DNA from: Tridacna crocea | Lineage: Eukaryota; Mollusca; Bivalvia; Cardiida; Cardiidae | NCBI GenBank assembly: GCA_943736015.1 | Contig: OX031059.1 | Location: forward strand, 18,166,001-18,230,000 | Direction of reading: 5' to 3' | Length of the DNA stretch: 64,000 nt | Shown: positions 11,244-21,700 of the stretch, piece after piece | Numbering within the stretch: the first letter of the stretch is position 1 | How the letters are laid out: each line of letters opens with the position of its first letter | The notes under the pieces: model-generated | Told to the model about the DNA's origin: nothing | The model's database searches: none | What the model saw: the letters and a program-made list of their open reading frames with translations, nothing else | Program-made: the position numbers and the translations under genes

Positions 11244-11474
11244 GATTGTGACTTTATCAAACAACAAAATTTTAGACTGGTCCAAATTGAAAGCATGTGC
11301 AGACGAAAAAATAAACGAAAATCAAAACGTCAAATTTGTTTCCAGCAGGGAAGAAAACATTCTGGGAAAAGGAGAAAATACTGGTAACCAGCATTTTCTC
11401 CATTTCCCACAATGTTTTCAAATGGCTTCTTTCTCAGGTTGTTAAAAGTCCGGATTGTGTGACAAAAGAGTTAA
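11244..11474 (-). mobile_element. Family A MITE
   Basis: Right-hand TTAA 11471-11474; left terminus altered (CTTTATCAAACAACAAAAT). Confidence 0.75.
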
Positions 11475-11479
11475 TACCT

Positions 11480-11765
11480 CTGCCAGTGCTTTGACAGAAA
11501 AAAAGATAAAGTTCAAAGAAAGATAATTCCTCAACCAGGAAGAGTTGACACTTGAAAATTGCATCATGCAAATCTTCAATATATGATCGATATAATTATG
11601 TGCAAAGTTTCAATACAATTGAAGGAAAACTGTAGAAGGAGTTTGGGATACAAAATTACTAGTATTTTGTACACAAATGAACACCGGACAGACAGAAACA
11701 TGGACAGACGGGCTGATTCCAGCATACCCCCAACATTCGTTTTGCGAGGGTATAATAACAAAGTA
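11480..11765 (+). repeat. Family E-like repeat (GACA-tailed)
   Basis: AAGTTTCAATACAATTGAAGG and a late GGACAGACAGAAACATGG tract, ending in GGTATAATAAC, match the general layout of the family E copies elsewhere. Confidence 0.45.
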
Positions 11766-11918
11766 AACAAAATTTTCAGGACATCTTCATTGTAATGACT
11801 TTCTGACTTATTAGTGGAAAAGAGTGCTGTAACTTAATTTTGCAACCCACAATAAGCACTGGATCGATTATTATAAACATGTAATATCAACAATAATGTC
11901 AAATTTGATATAGAAGTC

Positions 11919-12157
11919 TTAACCCTTTACTGCACAATGCCCACTCTTAATGACCTTTCAAAAGAAGCCTTTCCAAACACAGTGAGAAAAGGTAAAAATC
12001 CTGGTAACCAGCATTTTCTCCTTTTGCTACGATGTTTTTTATGCTGTCCAAAAAAAAAAAAAAAAAAAAATAGCACCATTTGAGCCACATTGAAACTCAT
12101 CTGCAAATTCTTTCAATTTGGGCAAGGCTAAAATTTTGTCATCTGATAAAGGGTTAA
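11919..12157 (+). mobile_element. Family A MITE with an internal poly(A) tract
   Basis: Full length; an A-run of about 20 at 12050-12070 interrupts the right arm. Confidence 0.8.
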
Positions 12158-12189
12158 ATCCTTGAAGCACCTTAAAAAACTATACTTGC

Positions 12190-12275
12190 TTTTGCTGACT
12201 ATGGAGGGGAAGATCAGACTGAACGAAACATGCAGTATGATCTTTGATCTACACTGTCAGCTTTCCTGAGACATT
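12190..12275. repeat. Family S short inverted repeat
   Basis: AAGATCAGACTG facing GATCTTTGATCTACACTG. Related hairpins lie at 27076-27140, 48935-49015 and 50680-50750. Confidence 0.45.
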
Positions 12276-12321
12276 CGGGACTAGAGCAAATTTAAAACAG
12301 CACATACATGTACTTCTAGAC

Positions 12322-12550
12322 TTAACCCATTACCACACAATCCCTACTTTTGACGCCCCTGAGAAAGAAGCCTTTTGAAAACACTGTAAGAAAAGGAGAA
12401 AATGCTGGTAACCAGCACTTTCTCCTTTTCCCACAGTGTTTTCTACCCTTCCCAGAACCAATTTCAATTTTTCAGTCACCTTTATATTGTCGTCTGCAAA
12501 TGCTTTCATTTTGAACCAGTCTAAAATGTTGTCGTGTGGTAAAGAGTTAA
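12322..12550 (+). mobile_element. Family A MITE, full length
   Basis: TTAA ends; left terminus CCCATTACCACACAATCCC, a common variant of CCCTTTACC. Confidence 0.85.
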
Positions 12551-12651
12551 AAGGTCTTTGGTTTACTAGGCATTGTAATCTAATGGTTAATAAAAAAGTT
12601 AATAATTCTTATATTGCACATGAAATTTCATAGTTGTCTAAATTGAAAGAA

Positions 12652-12757
12652 TTTAATCCTTTCCTACTCAATTGTGTGGTAATGGCTTAATTTGTTGTCT
12701 GCAAGATCTCTTAAAATGGACAAGAGAATAATTTTGTCACCTGGTAAAGGGATAAAC
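12652..12757 (+). mobile_element. Family A MITE remnant with internal deletion
   Basis: A left end joined to a right end (TTGTTGTCTGCAAG, TTTTGTCACCTGG) without the core. Confidence 0.45.
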
Positions 12758-12862
12758 TACAAGATAATTGGATATAAAATTCTCAATATTGTTTTTTCAA
12801 CAATGTTTCTGGTGGAAAGATAACTGGCTGTGTGTGATATTAAGAATTGTCACCTGTAAGTA

Positions 12863-13079
12863 TTAACCCAATACCTACTTTTCACGACCCTGAGAAAGAA
12901 GCCTTTAGAAAACATTGTTGGAAAAGGAGAAAATGCTGGTAACCAGCATTGTCTCCTTTTCTCACAATGTTTTCTACCCTTTACAAAACAAATTTCAAAT
13001 TTTCAGTCACTTTTATTTCATCGTCTGCAAATGCTTTGATTTGGACAAACCTAAAATTCTATTGTTTGGTGATGAGTTA
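12863..13079 (+). mobile_element. Family A MITE
   Basis: TTAA 12863-12866; right end GATGAGTTAG has lost its final A. Confidence 0.75.
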
Positions 13080-13533
13080 GGAATCTGCCACTAGAATTCG
13101 GTGTAATGCAGTTGAAAAAGCAAGTCCTAAGGGTAAGTTTTTTTTCAGCATCGTATCCCATTTGTGTGAAAGATTCTTAATATAGACACACACCAGTTGA
13201 TTATCCTATTTATAATATTTCAAATTCAATATTTCAAATTCACCCTTTTTCATTCAGAATGCTGCAATATGACCAATATAGGAAAAAAACAGTTCCAGCA
13301 AGCATTCTATAACTATATTGTCACTAGTGATGCTACCATATTGATCTTCACTGCTGGTGTTATTCACCATTAAATACCGGTAGTTCACTGATAAGAATAT
13401 GATAAACTGCCTTACCTTACCCTGAAGACCCAAGGTAAAATTGCACATTCTATGCAGTTTGATCTAGACAGTTCTGCACTTGAAGGGTTAAAGTTGTGTC
13501 CAATTGATCACGAAGTCTATTTCTATAGGCACT
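13080..13533. other. Intergenic, nothing recognised
   Basis: AT-rich DNA without splice-flanked open frames. Confidence 0.35.
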
Positions 13534-13875
13534 GGCCTTTACCAAACAATCCCTGATTTTTAGCAACCCAGAGGAAAAAGACTTCTGAAAACACTGCAGG
13601 AAAAGGAGAAATGCTTTCTCTTCTTCCAAAGTCAAGATTCTACAGTGCGTGGCCATAATAAAGTACGCAACATCAGAGTTACAATTTGAACAAATTAATT
13701 TCTTGCAATTTTTGTTTATTCTATTATCATCTGTCGCCCTTCAACGGAGAATAAAATGTTTCATAGTAAAAGCTGAAGAAATAATCCTTGAGGATCAAGG
13801 TTTTCATACAAAAAATATATTTTAATAATATGGGGAAAAGGAGAAATTGCTTATTAATAGCAGTTTTTCTTCTTA

Positions 13876-14494
13876 AAGTGTTCCCAATGAAGATTGGTGT
13901 AAAGTTATCTTTTCAGAAGAGACTAAGATTGTTTTAGGTAAAGACAGGAAGGTTTATGTGTGGAGAAAGCCTGATGAAATGTACAGACCCAAGTGTGTCG
14001 GTCAATATTCTGACCATTCCCCACGTTCTGGAATTTCGTCGATGTTTTGGGGATGCATAACTATTAATGGTGTTGGTACTTTAACCGATGTTGATGGAAA
14101 TATTGACTCGTCACCTTATATACATGTGTTCGATGACAACTTGTGGCCAGTTATTTCAAAAAGTTTTGCAGGAAAAGCATGGATTTTGCAGGAAGACAAC
14201 TGCCCAGTACATAGATCTAAGCGGACTAATGTTTGGAAAGAAAAAAACAATATCCCTTTGTTAACTTGGCCAAGTCAGTCACCAGACATGATAGTTACAG
14301 AAAACTTGTGGAGGAAAATAAAGTGTTCACTTGAAAAGCAGTTAGATGAGATAACAAACAGGGCTGATCTCATACATGTAGTCAAAGACATTTGGGGTAA
14401 GATTGATCCTACATATGTACTGTCCCTATACGAGTCAATACCAAAACGTATCCAAGCTGTTGTGAACAGCAAGGGATCAATAACAAAATTCTGA
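13876..14494 (+). pseudogene. Tc1-like transposase, C-terminal catalytic remnant
   Basis: The frame reads from about 13876 to the stop at 14494 with no in-frame ATG at its start. Visible Tc1 marks are SGISSMFWGCITINGVG, an EDNCPVHRS block holding the second catalytic aspartate, and WPSQSPDMIVTENLW, which is normally WPAQSPDLNPIENLW. The usual first aspartate motif FSDE appears here as FSEE, and the N-terminal helix-turn-helix domains are missing, so the enzyme is presumed inactive. The frame ends normally with a short KGSITKF tail. It is a transposon gene, not a host gene, and lies about 1.1 kb beyond the end of the TBC1D2-like gene on the opposite strand. Confidence 0.85.
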
Positions 14495-14535
14495 AAGGTA
14501 GGAACATTATAATGCATATTTGTGATGCTACACCA

Positions 14536-14886
14536 GGCCCGTCGGAAAGGAAATTTCATTTGGTCCGACCAGTATGGCGAGGGACGAAGTCGCTAAGCCA
14601 TGCTAGGGGTGGTGGGTGGGTCCGGGGGGCCCGGAAATTTTTTTTTTAAAATAAGACGCTCTCTGGTGCATTCTGGCACATTTTTTGAGGTTTATATTAC
14701 ACATTTAAGCCATGCTATGGGGGTCCGGGAAAATTTTGAAAATAAGACGCTCTCAGGTGCATTCTGGCGCTTTTGTTTGAGGTTTACATTACGCATTTTT
14801 TTTGAAAATTGGTCTGGCCATTTTTCATTTTCGGCCGAAAATTTGGTCCGGCCATGGCCGGACTGGCCGGACCGCTTCCGACAGCC
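14536..14886. mobile_element. Small GC-richer repeat nested in the Tc1-like element
   Basis: Imperfect inverted ends are GGCCCGTCGGAA and TTCCGACAGCC. Inside, a block of about 100 bp (AAATAAGACGCTCTC, GGTGCATTCTGGC, GAGGTTTA) occurs twice, around 14648 and 14738. The right part is rich in GGCCGGAC. It is non-coding and younger than the Tc1 copy. Confidence 0.6.
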
Positions 14887-15039
14887 TTGTACACCATTGA
14901 GAAGCATAACTTCTTAAAGTTAACATCGTGATAACGTTGAGGTTGCGTACTTTATTATGGCCACGCACTTTATTTTTGTCATCTGCAAAGGCTTTGAATT
15001 TGGACAAGTCGAAAATTTTGTCAAGAGTTAAGCAACAAG

Positions 15040-15150
15040 GAAGAGAGCTTTTGAAAATGTGGTAGGAAAAGGAGAAAATGCTGGTTTTTTTTCATAGTTT
15101 TCTACTTTTCTCGCATTGTTTTCTACCCTACCAAGGGACAAATCTCATTG
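15040..15150 (+). mobile_element. Family A MITE fragment
   Basis: A damaged hairpin (AAAAGGAGAAAATGCTGG, then CTCGCATTGTTTTCTACCC). Confidence 0.45.
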
Positions 15151-15151
15151 T

Positions 15152-15380
15152 TTAATCCTTTACCACACAATCTCAAGTTTAAACAACCCTGAAGTAGAAG
15201 GCTATTGAAAACACTGCTGGAATAAGAGAAAATGCTACTAACCAGCGTTTTCTCCTTTTCTCACTATGTTTTCTATCCTTCCAAAAACCACTTTTAGTTT
15301 GTGAGTCAGATCTAATATGGTGTCTGCAAATGCTTTCAGTTTCAATCAGTCAAAAATTTTGTCATTTGGTAAAGAGTTAA
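15152..15380 (+). mobile_element. Family A MITE
   Basis: TTAA at both ends (15152-15155, 15377-15380). On the minus strand its left end supplies ATTAAA, a possible poly(A) signal for the TBC1D2-like gene. Confidence 0.75.
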
Positions 15381-15383
15381 GCC

Positions 15384-15600
15384 AAATTTAACACATACCA
15401 AGAAGACTGGTCCAAATTCAAAGCATATGCAGTATACAAAAAGAATGTAACTCAAAAACTGAAATTTTGTGTCCAGCATGGTAGAAAATATTTGGGAAAA
15501 GAAAATGCAGGTTACCAGCATTTTTCCCTTTTCCCACAAGTTTTACGTAGGCTTCTATCTCAGGGTCGTAAAAACCAGGGATTGTTTGATAAAGGATTAA
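15384..15600 (-). mobile_element. Family A MITE in the 3' UTR of the TBC1D2-like gene
   Basis: Its right TTAA (15597-15600) lies 41 nt beyond the stop codon at 15641. Transcribed, the hairpin would be part of the messenger unless cleavage occurs within 40 nt of the stop. Confidence 0.7.
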
Positions 15601-15640
15601 TTTGTTATCTGAAAATGAAATTTCATAGACTGATAAATAG

Positions 15641-15742
15641 TTAACTGTCAAGGTCGTCATCACTGAAGAATTCTTCCTCTCTCTCCGTTTGTCTGTTCAC
15701 CTTCAAACCGTGGCGAATCTTGTCTAGTTCAGACAACTCATT
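15641..15742 (-). CDS. TBC1D2: TBC1D2-like exon 20 (last)
   Basis: Residues 1065-1097 and TAA. It begins NELSELDKIR after an ATCCACAG acceptor and ends in an acidic FFSDDDLDS tail, like the LELTELEAIR and DEEE end of the vertebrate protein. Confidence 0.88.
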   Translation of the reverse strand, partial: NELSELDKIRHGLKVNRQTEREEEFFSDDDLDS

Positions 15743-18700
15743 CTGTGGATTAGAGATCAATGTTAATTTAAATGACAGAAAGTAAGCCAAAAAGAAAAAT
15801 ATGTGACCTATTATGCAAATAGAGACCTTCTGGGAACTGCAAGAAGTGTCAATCCTGGTCAGACTGTGCAAACTGTGAAGGCTGACCAGGGTCGACACTT
15901 TTTCATTTTATGATATTTTCTTTATGAAAACTGGTCATTCTACCTTGTTATACAATCATATTTGACCTATCAACTTTAACTGACATGCACTATCTTTGGT
16001 CTATTTGCATCTAATTAAAATGTATGTACAGAATTCCGAGATTGTCTGTTTTCGCTTGAGGGGTGATATATGTATAAATAAAGATTCATTTCTGTGAGCT
16101 TTTAACATCCTTGAACAGCAGCAGACATATTTTAACTCTTTTAAAGACAACTAATCAAGACCAATCAAAATGAAAGCATTTACTGAGGACAATTTAATTG
16201 GTGACCAAATCACAAAATTTAAGACTTGTCCAAATTGAAAGCATCTGCAGATGACAAACATGGCTCAAAAACTGAAACTTGACTTTAGAAGAATTGTAAA
16301 CATTGTGAGAACTAGAGAAAATGCAAGTTACCATCATTTTCTCCTTTTCCCACAATGTTTTCAAAAGGCTTCTTTTTCAATTTTCAGTCACATTTATTTT
16401 GTTATCTGCAAATGCTCTCAAATTGGGCAAGTCTAAAATTTTGGTGTTTGAAACAAAGTTAAGCTCAGAAATGTGTGATAAAGAAATAAAAGAACATCCA
16501 TAACTTTCAAAAGAAATACCTTGATTTGCTGGATATGAAACTGTCTCCTGTTGGCAATGAATCTCATTGGAAATGGATTAATCCAACTGAATGCATACTA
16601 GAAAAAAGGAACAAAAAAAAAAAAATCAATAGGCCAGTCCATTTCCAGATTCTAACAAACCTCTAAATAAAAAACCTTTCATCAAATGACAAATTTAGGC
16701 TAAATTATTTTGAAAGTATTTTCTGAAAAAATTATGCAAAATTGTATAAGAGATAAGATTTGTCTTTGAAAGGAGAGAAAACATTGCTGAAAAAGGGAAA
16801 ATGCTGGCTGCCAGCTTTTTTTCCTTTTCCCATAAGCTGTTATCCGTTACTGTCTCCTCCCTCTTGCTTGTCAGAACCCAGCCTTGTTAGGTAAATATTA
16901 TTGAAGTATGTCATATCACAAGAGCTTTGCAAAATGGCGCATATACGCCCTTAGGGGCTTGTTAGTGAAATGGCTAAAAGTCTAAAAATCCTCCAGATAT
17001 TCGAATTTTAAGAGCCACATGCACAACAACAGCTCATAGAGATTCATTGTGGTAAGTTTCAAATCGTTCTCATGGAAACTGTTGGAGGAGTTGCACACAC
17101 AGGAAATTGCAAACTAATATAGACAGACATACAGACAGACGACATAATATAATACATGTATAACCATTTGGGAGTATAAAAAGTGTGATACTATCAATAC
17201 TCATAACCATGCATCACAAATGCTATATTACATTATTACATTGAATATAAACCCAAAACCACACACGCATGTTACAATCTGTTGCGGTATTTCTATAATC
17301 CAAGGATTAGTGTCATTACATGCATATAACAAGTGCACCACATGTTTTTGCCAAATGGCAGCAACAGTTGCTTTTCTTAGTGAAAATTTTTAATTGAAAA
17401 GGGGTCATAAATGTATTTTGAGGATTAGCCCTCCTGGTGTGGGTTCCTATGTATATACATGGCTTTTAAAAACATTGTGGGAAAAAGAAAAAGATGTCTT
17501 CAAATGCTTTCAATTTAGTCTGATCAAACACTTTGTCGTTTGGTAAAGAGTTAAGTCATCAATAAATTTTGTGCCTTACTCTGCTTTCAGCAATATTTCA
17601 GTCATATCATGCCCACATGTATTTGTATTTCTTTGGTACTAGGTTAGGGCTCTAAAGTGACTTGCCCAAGGACACTCCCAGGAAAACCAAGGGGATCCAG
17701 TAAAGTTTGGGACCTGTGGTCTCCAAGTTACAAGTCCTACAATTTACCACTGAGCAGTTTAGGAACCCTAGTTTGTCCCTTCCCAAACAATCCCGGGTTT
17801 TCATGATTCTGAGAACAAAGCCTAGCTTTTGAAACCCTTGTGGAAAAAGGAGAAAATGCTGGTAAACAGCATTTTCTCCTTTTCCCACAAGGTTTCCCAC
17901 CCTTCCTAGGACAAATTTCAATTTTTGAGTCGCATTAATTTTGTCATCTGCAAATGCTTTCAATTTGGACCCATCTAAAATTTTGCTGTTTGGTAAAGAG
18001 TTAAGATATCACCAGAGAGGCTTTATAGATATGAATAAATGAAGGACAATACTTCAAGGTTCTTACATTGCTGATCAGTTTGACATCTGTCATTTTCTGC
18101 CCTATACTTCGAAGGTATCTATTCAGCTTTAGTCCGTCATCCTGCTGCAATATCTCATGTTCAGACTTCTTCAAAAATGCCACAGCAAAGCGGAACAGAA
18201 CCTACACCCCAAAAAGAGTTGTACTGAATGAAAAAGATTTACATCATGTCAATTGGAACACACTTGTTATGCAGACGACTATATTTGAAAACACTGAGGA
18301 GGAATGAGAGATTGCTCATACCAAGCAATTCATCATTTTCCCTGAATGTTTCCATAGTTACATGAACCATGCTCTGAGAAAAGAGGGTTTAATGAATCTG
18401 CAAAAAGTATTGACTCAGATCAGCCTACACAGGCTAGCTTGATGGGCCTCATAGGTCACATCTAATGCAAATGCTTTCAATCTTAACAAGTTGTTTGATT
18501 GACAGAATGGTGTTTTAACTCTTTACCACACTATCCCGACTTTTAATGACCCTGTGAAATAAGCCTTTTAAAAACATTGTGGGAAAAAGAGAAAATGCTG
18601 GTAACCAGCATTTTCTCCTTTTCCCACAATGTTTTCTACCCTTCCCAAAGTGAATTTTAATTTTTCAAGTCACTTTTTTTGGTCGTCCGCAAAATAATGC

Positions 18701-21700
18701 TTTCAATTTGGACCATTCTGAAATTTTGTTGTTTGGTAAAGCGTTAAGTTGCTTTTATCTTTCTTTCATTCATATCCTGGCAACAGCTCACATATTCATG
18801 TATTTCTTTGGTTTTCACCAGTACTAGGCTAAGGCTCAGAGGTGTCCAACCAAAAGACACTGCCTCAAAAATCACAGTGGACTCAGTGAGGTTCTAAGTC
18901 CTACCAATTACCTTTAACCACACAGGACACCACTTTTAACCCTTTACCAAAAAATCCCTTGTTTTTATGACGCTGAGATAGAGGCCTTTTGAAAACATTG
19001 TGGGAAAAGGAGGAAATGCTGGTAACCAGCATTTTCTCCTTTTCCCACAATGTTTTTTCTACCCTACTGGAAACAAAGTTCAAATTTTGAGTTACCTTAA
19101 TTTTGTTGTCTGCAAGTGGTTTCAATTTGGACCAGTCCAAAATTTTGTCATTTGGTATAAGGGTTAACAAGAAGACATTTTTAGTCATTTTGTTGATTGA
19201 CTAACTGATTGCAAGGTGTTGAAACCCTGTTTTCAAAACTGTTTCATTTATATCAAGGCAGCCAGTGAATCTATCAGTGTTTTCCTGGAGTCTCTTAATC
19301 CACATAATTTTCTTTCCAAGCCACTGGCCACTTTCCCACATAACCATTTTCGATATAATGGTCAGCTGTGAGAGAAGAATGAATCCCGTCAGAATGACTA
19401 TCATCACTCCTCCGTAAGAAATTAGCTAGGCCAGGGATCAAACCCACAAACCCCTTCTCATGTCCTGCCAGCTTGTCATGTCTTACAGGGTTAACTCTTT
19501 ACCACACAATCCAGACTTCTAACGACCCTGAGAAAGAAGCCTTTTGAAAACATGGTAGGTAATGGTGAAAATGCTGGTAACCAGCATCTTCTCCATTTCC
19601 CACAATGTTTTCTACCCTTCCCAACACAAGTTTCAATTTTTGAGCCATATTTTTTTTGTTGTCTGCAAGAACTTTCAATTTGGACAGGGCTAAAATTTTT
19701 CATTTGGAAAAGGGTTAAAACAACATTTAGAATTATCCACAAACAGAATCCCAGACAGACTTACCTTGCTCCCTTCACACAGCATTGTGTCCCATATTCT
19801 TAAGAACATCTCAGTGGGAATGTTGTCTATAAATATTGTCAGGAACCAGTTGAATGCAAATAGAGACATGTCTACATGGAGTCTCTCCAGATGTGCATGT
19901 ATTTTAGGTAGTTTTTCTTGCACTATATCTTTCAACACTCTCTGAAACATGGCACAAAAATGCTGTTTGGTAAATTTAAATTTTGATGGGTGAATGCAAA
20001 AATAACTGATCTGTGTTTCTGAAAATTTTTAAAGACAGCGAAAAGGCCTCACTTCTGTTACAAGCATTGTTCACACTTTACCAAACAATCCGTTCTGAGG
20101 AAGCTTTTGAAATCATTGGGGGGGAAAAAGAGAAAATGCTGGTAATTAGCATTCTCTCCTTTTCCAACAATGTTTTCTACCCTGTCAGACCATTAACCTC
20201 ATTTTCACTAATTCTGTGTTTATTGTCTGCAGATGGGTTTGAATTTTAAAGAATCTAAACTTTGTTGTTTGGGAAAGGGTTAAATCATGTTGTTTAGATG
20301 ATGTGTTTAGTTCATTCACATGACTGAACACACCATACCTAAACAAGATAATCTAACAATGCTTCACGCAGAAATTATAATTTAATCTTTCGCCTGCAAA
20401 ATTTCCCAAGACACAGATGGAAAATTTTTGCATTCACCCCTCGCAACTCTAATGCCAAATGCATTGATGGAGATGACAGATCTATACTGATGCTCAAATC
20501 AAATGTGCATTGCACTAAAAAATGTTTAGCTTTGTGGCGAAATAATTCTTGTGAGTTCTGAAATACCATCAAGATATTGTGTCAATCAAATCAAGGGTTT
20601 CCCTCTGATACCTGTACAAAGTTTCAGCACAACAACTGTAACGCTGTTTACCAAACAATCCCTGGTTTTTACGACCCTGAGGAAGAAGCCTTCTGAAAAT
20701 ATTGTGGTAAAAGGAGAAAATGCTGGTAACCAGCATTTTCTCCTTTTCCCACAAAGTTTTCTACTCTTCTAAAGACAAGTTTCAATTTTTGAGTCACATT
20801 TATTTTGTCGTCTGCAAATGCTTTCGATTTGCATCAATCTAAAATTTTGTCATTTGGTACAGAGTTAAGATCAAGTTCCTGACGTAAATAATCGCATGAT
20901 GGCAGATGACTTGAAGGATCAGCTGTTATCAGTACACCCTTTAACTCAGGACCAAACAACAAAATTTTAGACTGGTCCAAATATCGAAAGCACGGGCAGA
21001 CAACACAATAAATTTAACTCAAAAATCGAAATTTGTTTCAAGCAGGGTAGATAACATTGTGGGAAATGGAGAAAATGCCAATTACCAGCATTTTCTCCTC
21101 TTCTCACAATGTTTTCAAAAGACTTCTAGGAATTCTAGACTTCTAGACTTCAATCACAGGATTGTAAAAACCATGGATTGTTTGGTAAAGCAGTAAAATA
21201 TAATTTTATATTGCATAAAAGAATGAAAAAAAAAGACCAGCATTTTCTCCTTTTCCTACAATGTTTTCAGACGGCTTCTTTCTCAGGATTGTCAAAAGTC
21301 ATCATTGTGTGGCAAAGGGTTAAATAAAGAACGTATGAATATATTTCCCAGCTGTCTGATAAAACTGTAATACCAGTACATGTACTTTCCAAGTGCATAG
21401 AACTTCACTTTTATAAAAGCCATAAAAACATGGCAGCTAACCTGATCTGCCTGGGCTGCCATGAGTGATGTACTAAAATACTCTGGTGGTAAAATATAAT
21501 CTACAATCGCTACTAAACACCAAAATGCATCCTCCTCTTCCAAAATCAAAAGTGCTATTGCTGCTATTCTATTTAATCCCTGCAATACATAAAATTTAAC
21601 TCTTCACCAAATGACAAAATTTTAGATTTGTCCAAACTGATATCATTTTAAGTTGACAAAATAAATGTGACAAAAAAAATGAAACTTGGTTTCAGAAGAG

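Larger units (their letters stand above)
13643..14970 (+). mobile_element. Tc1-like DNA transposon, decayed
   Basis: Inverted termini of about 31 bp (CAGTGCGTGGCCATAATAAA at the left; the right end is its complement with one changed terminal base) are flanked by TA at 13641-13642 and 14971-14972. Between them lies the C-terminal part of a Tc1 transposase, and a smaller repeat is nested at 14536-14886. At 1.33 kb including the nested insert, it lacks the N-terminal DNA-binding part of the transposase. Confidence 0.85.
13534..15031 (+). mobile_element. Family A MITE split by a Tc1-like transposon
   Basis: The left part 13534-13642 (CCTTTACCAAACAATCCC, half hairpin) and right part 14971-15031 (TTTGTCATCTGCAAAGGC to AGAGTTAA) form one MITE. 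The insertion is at a TA, as expected for Tc1/mariner. Confidence 0.75.
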
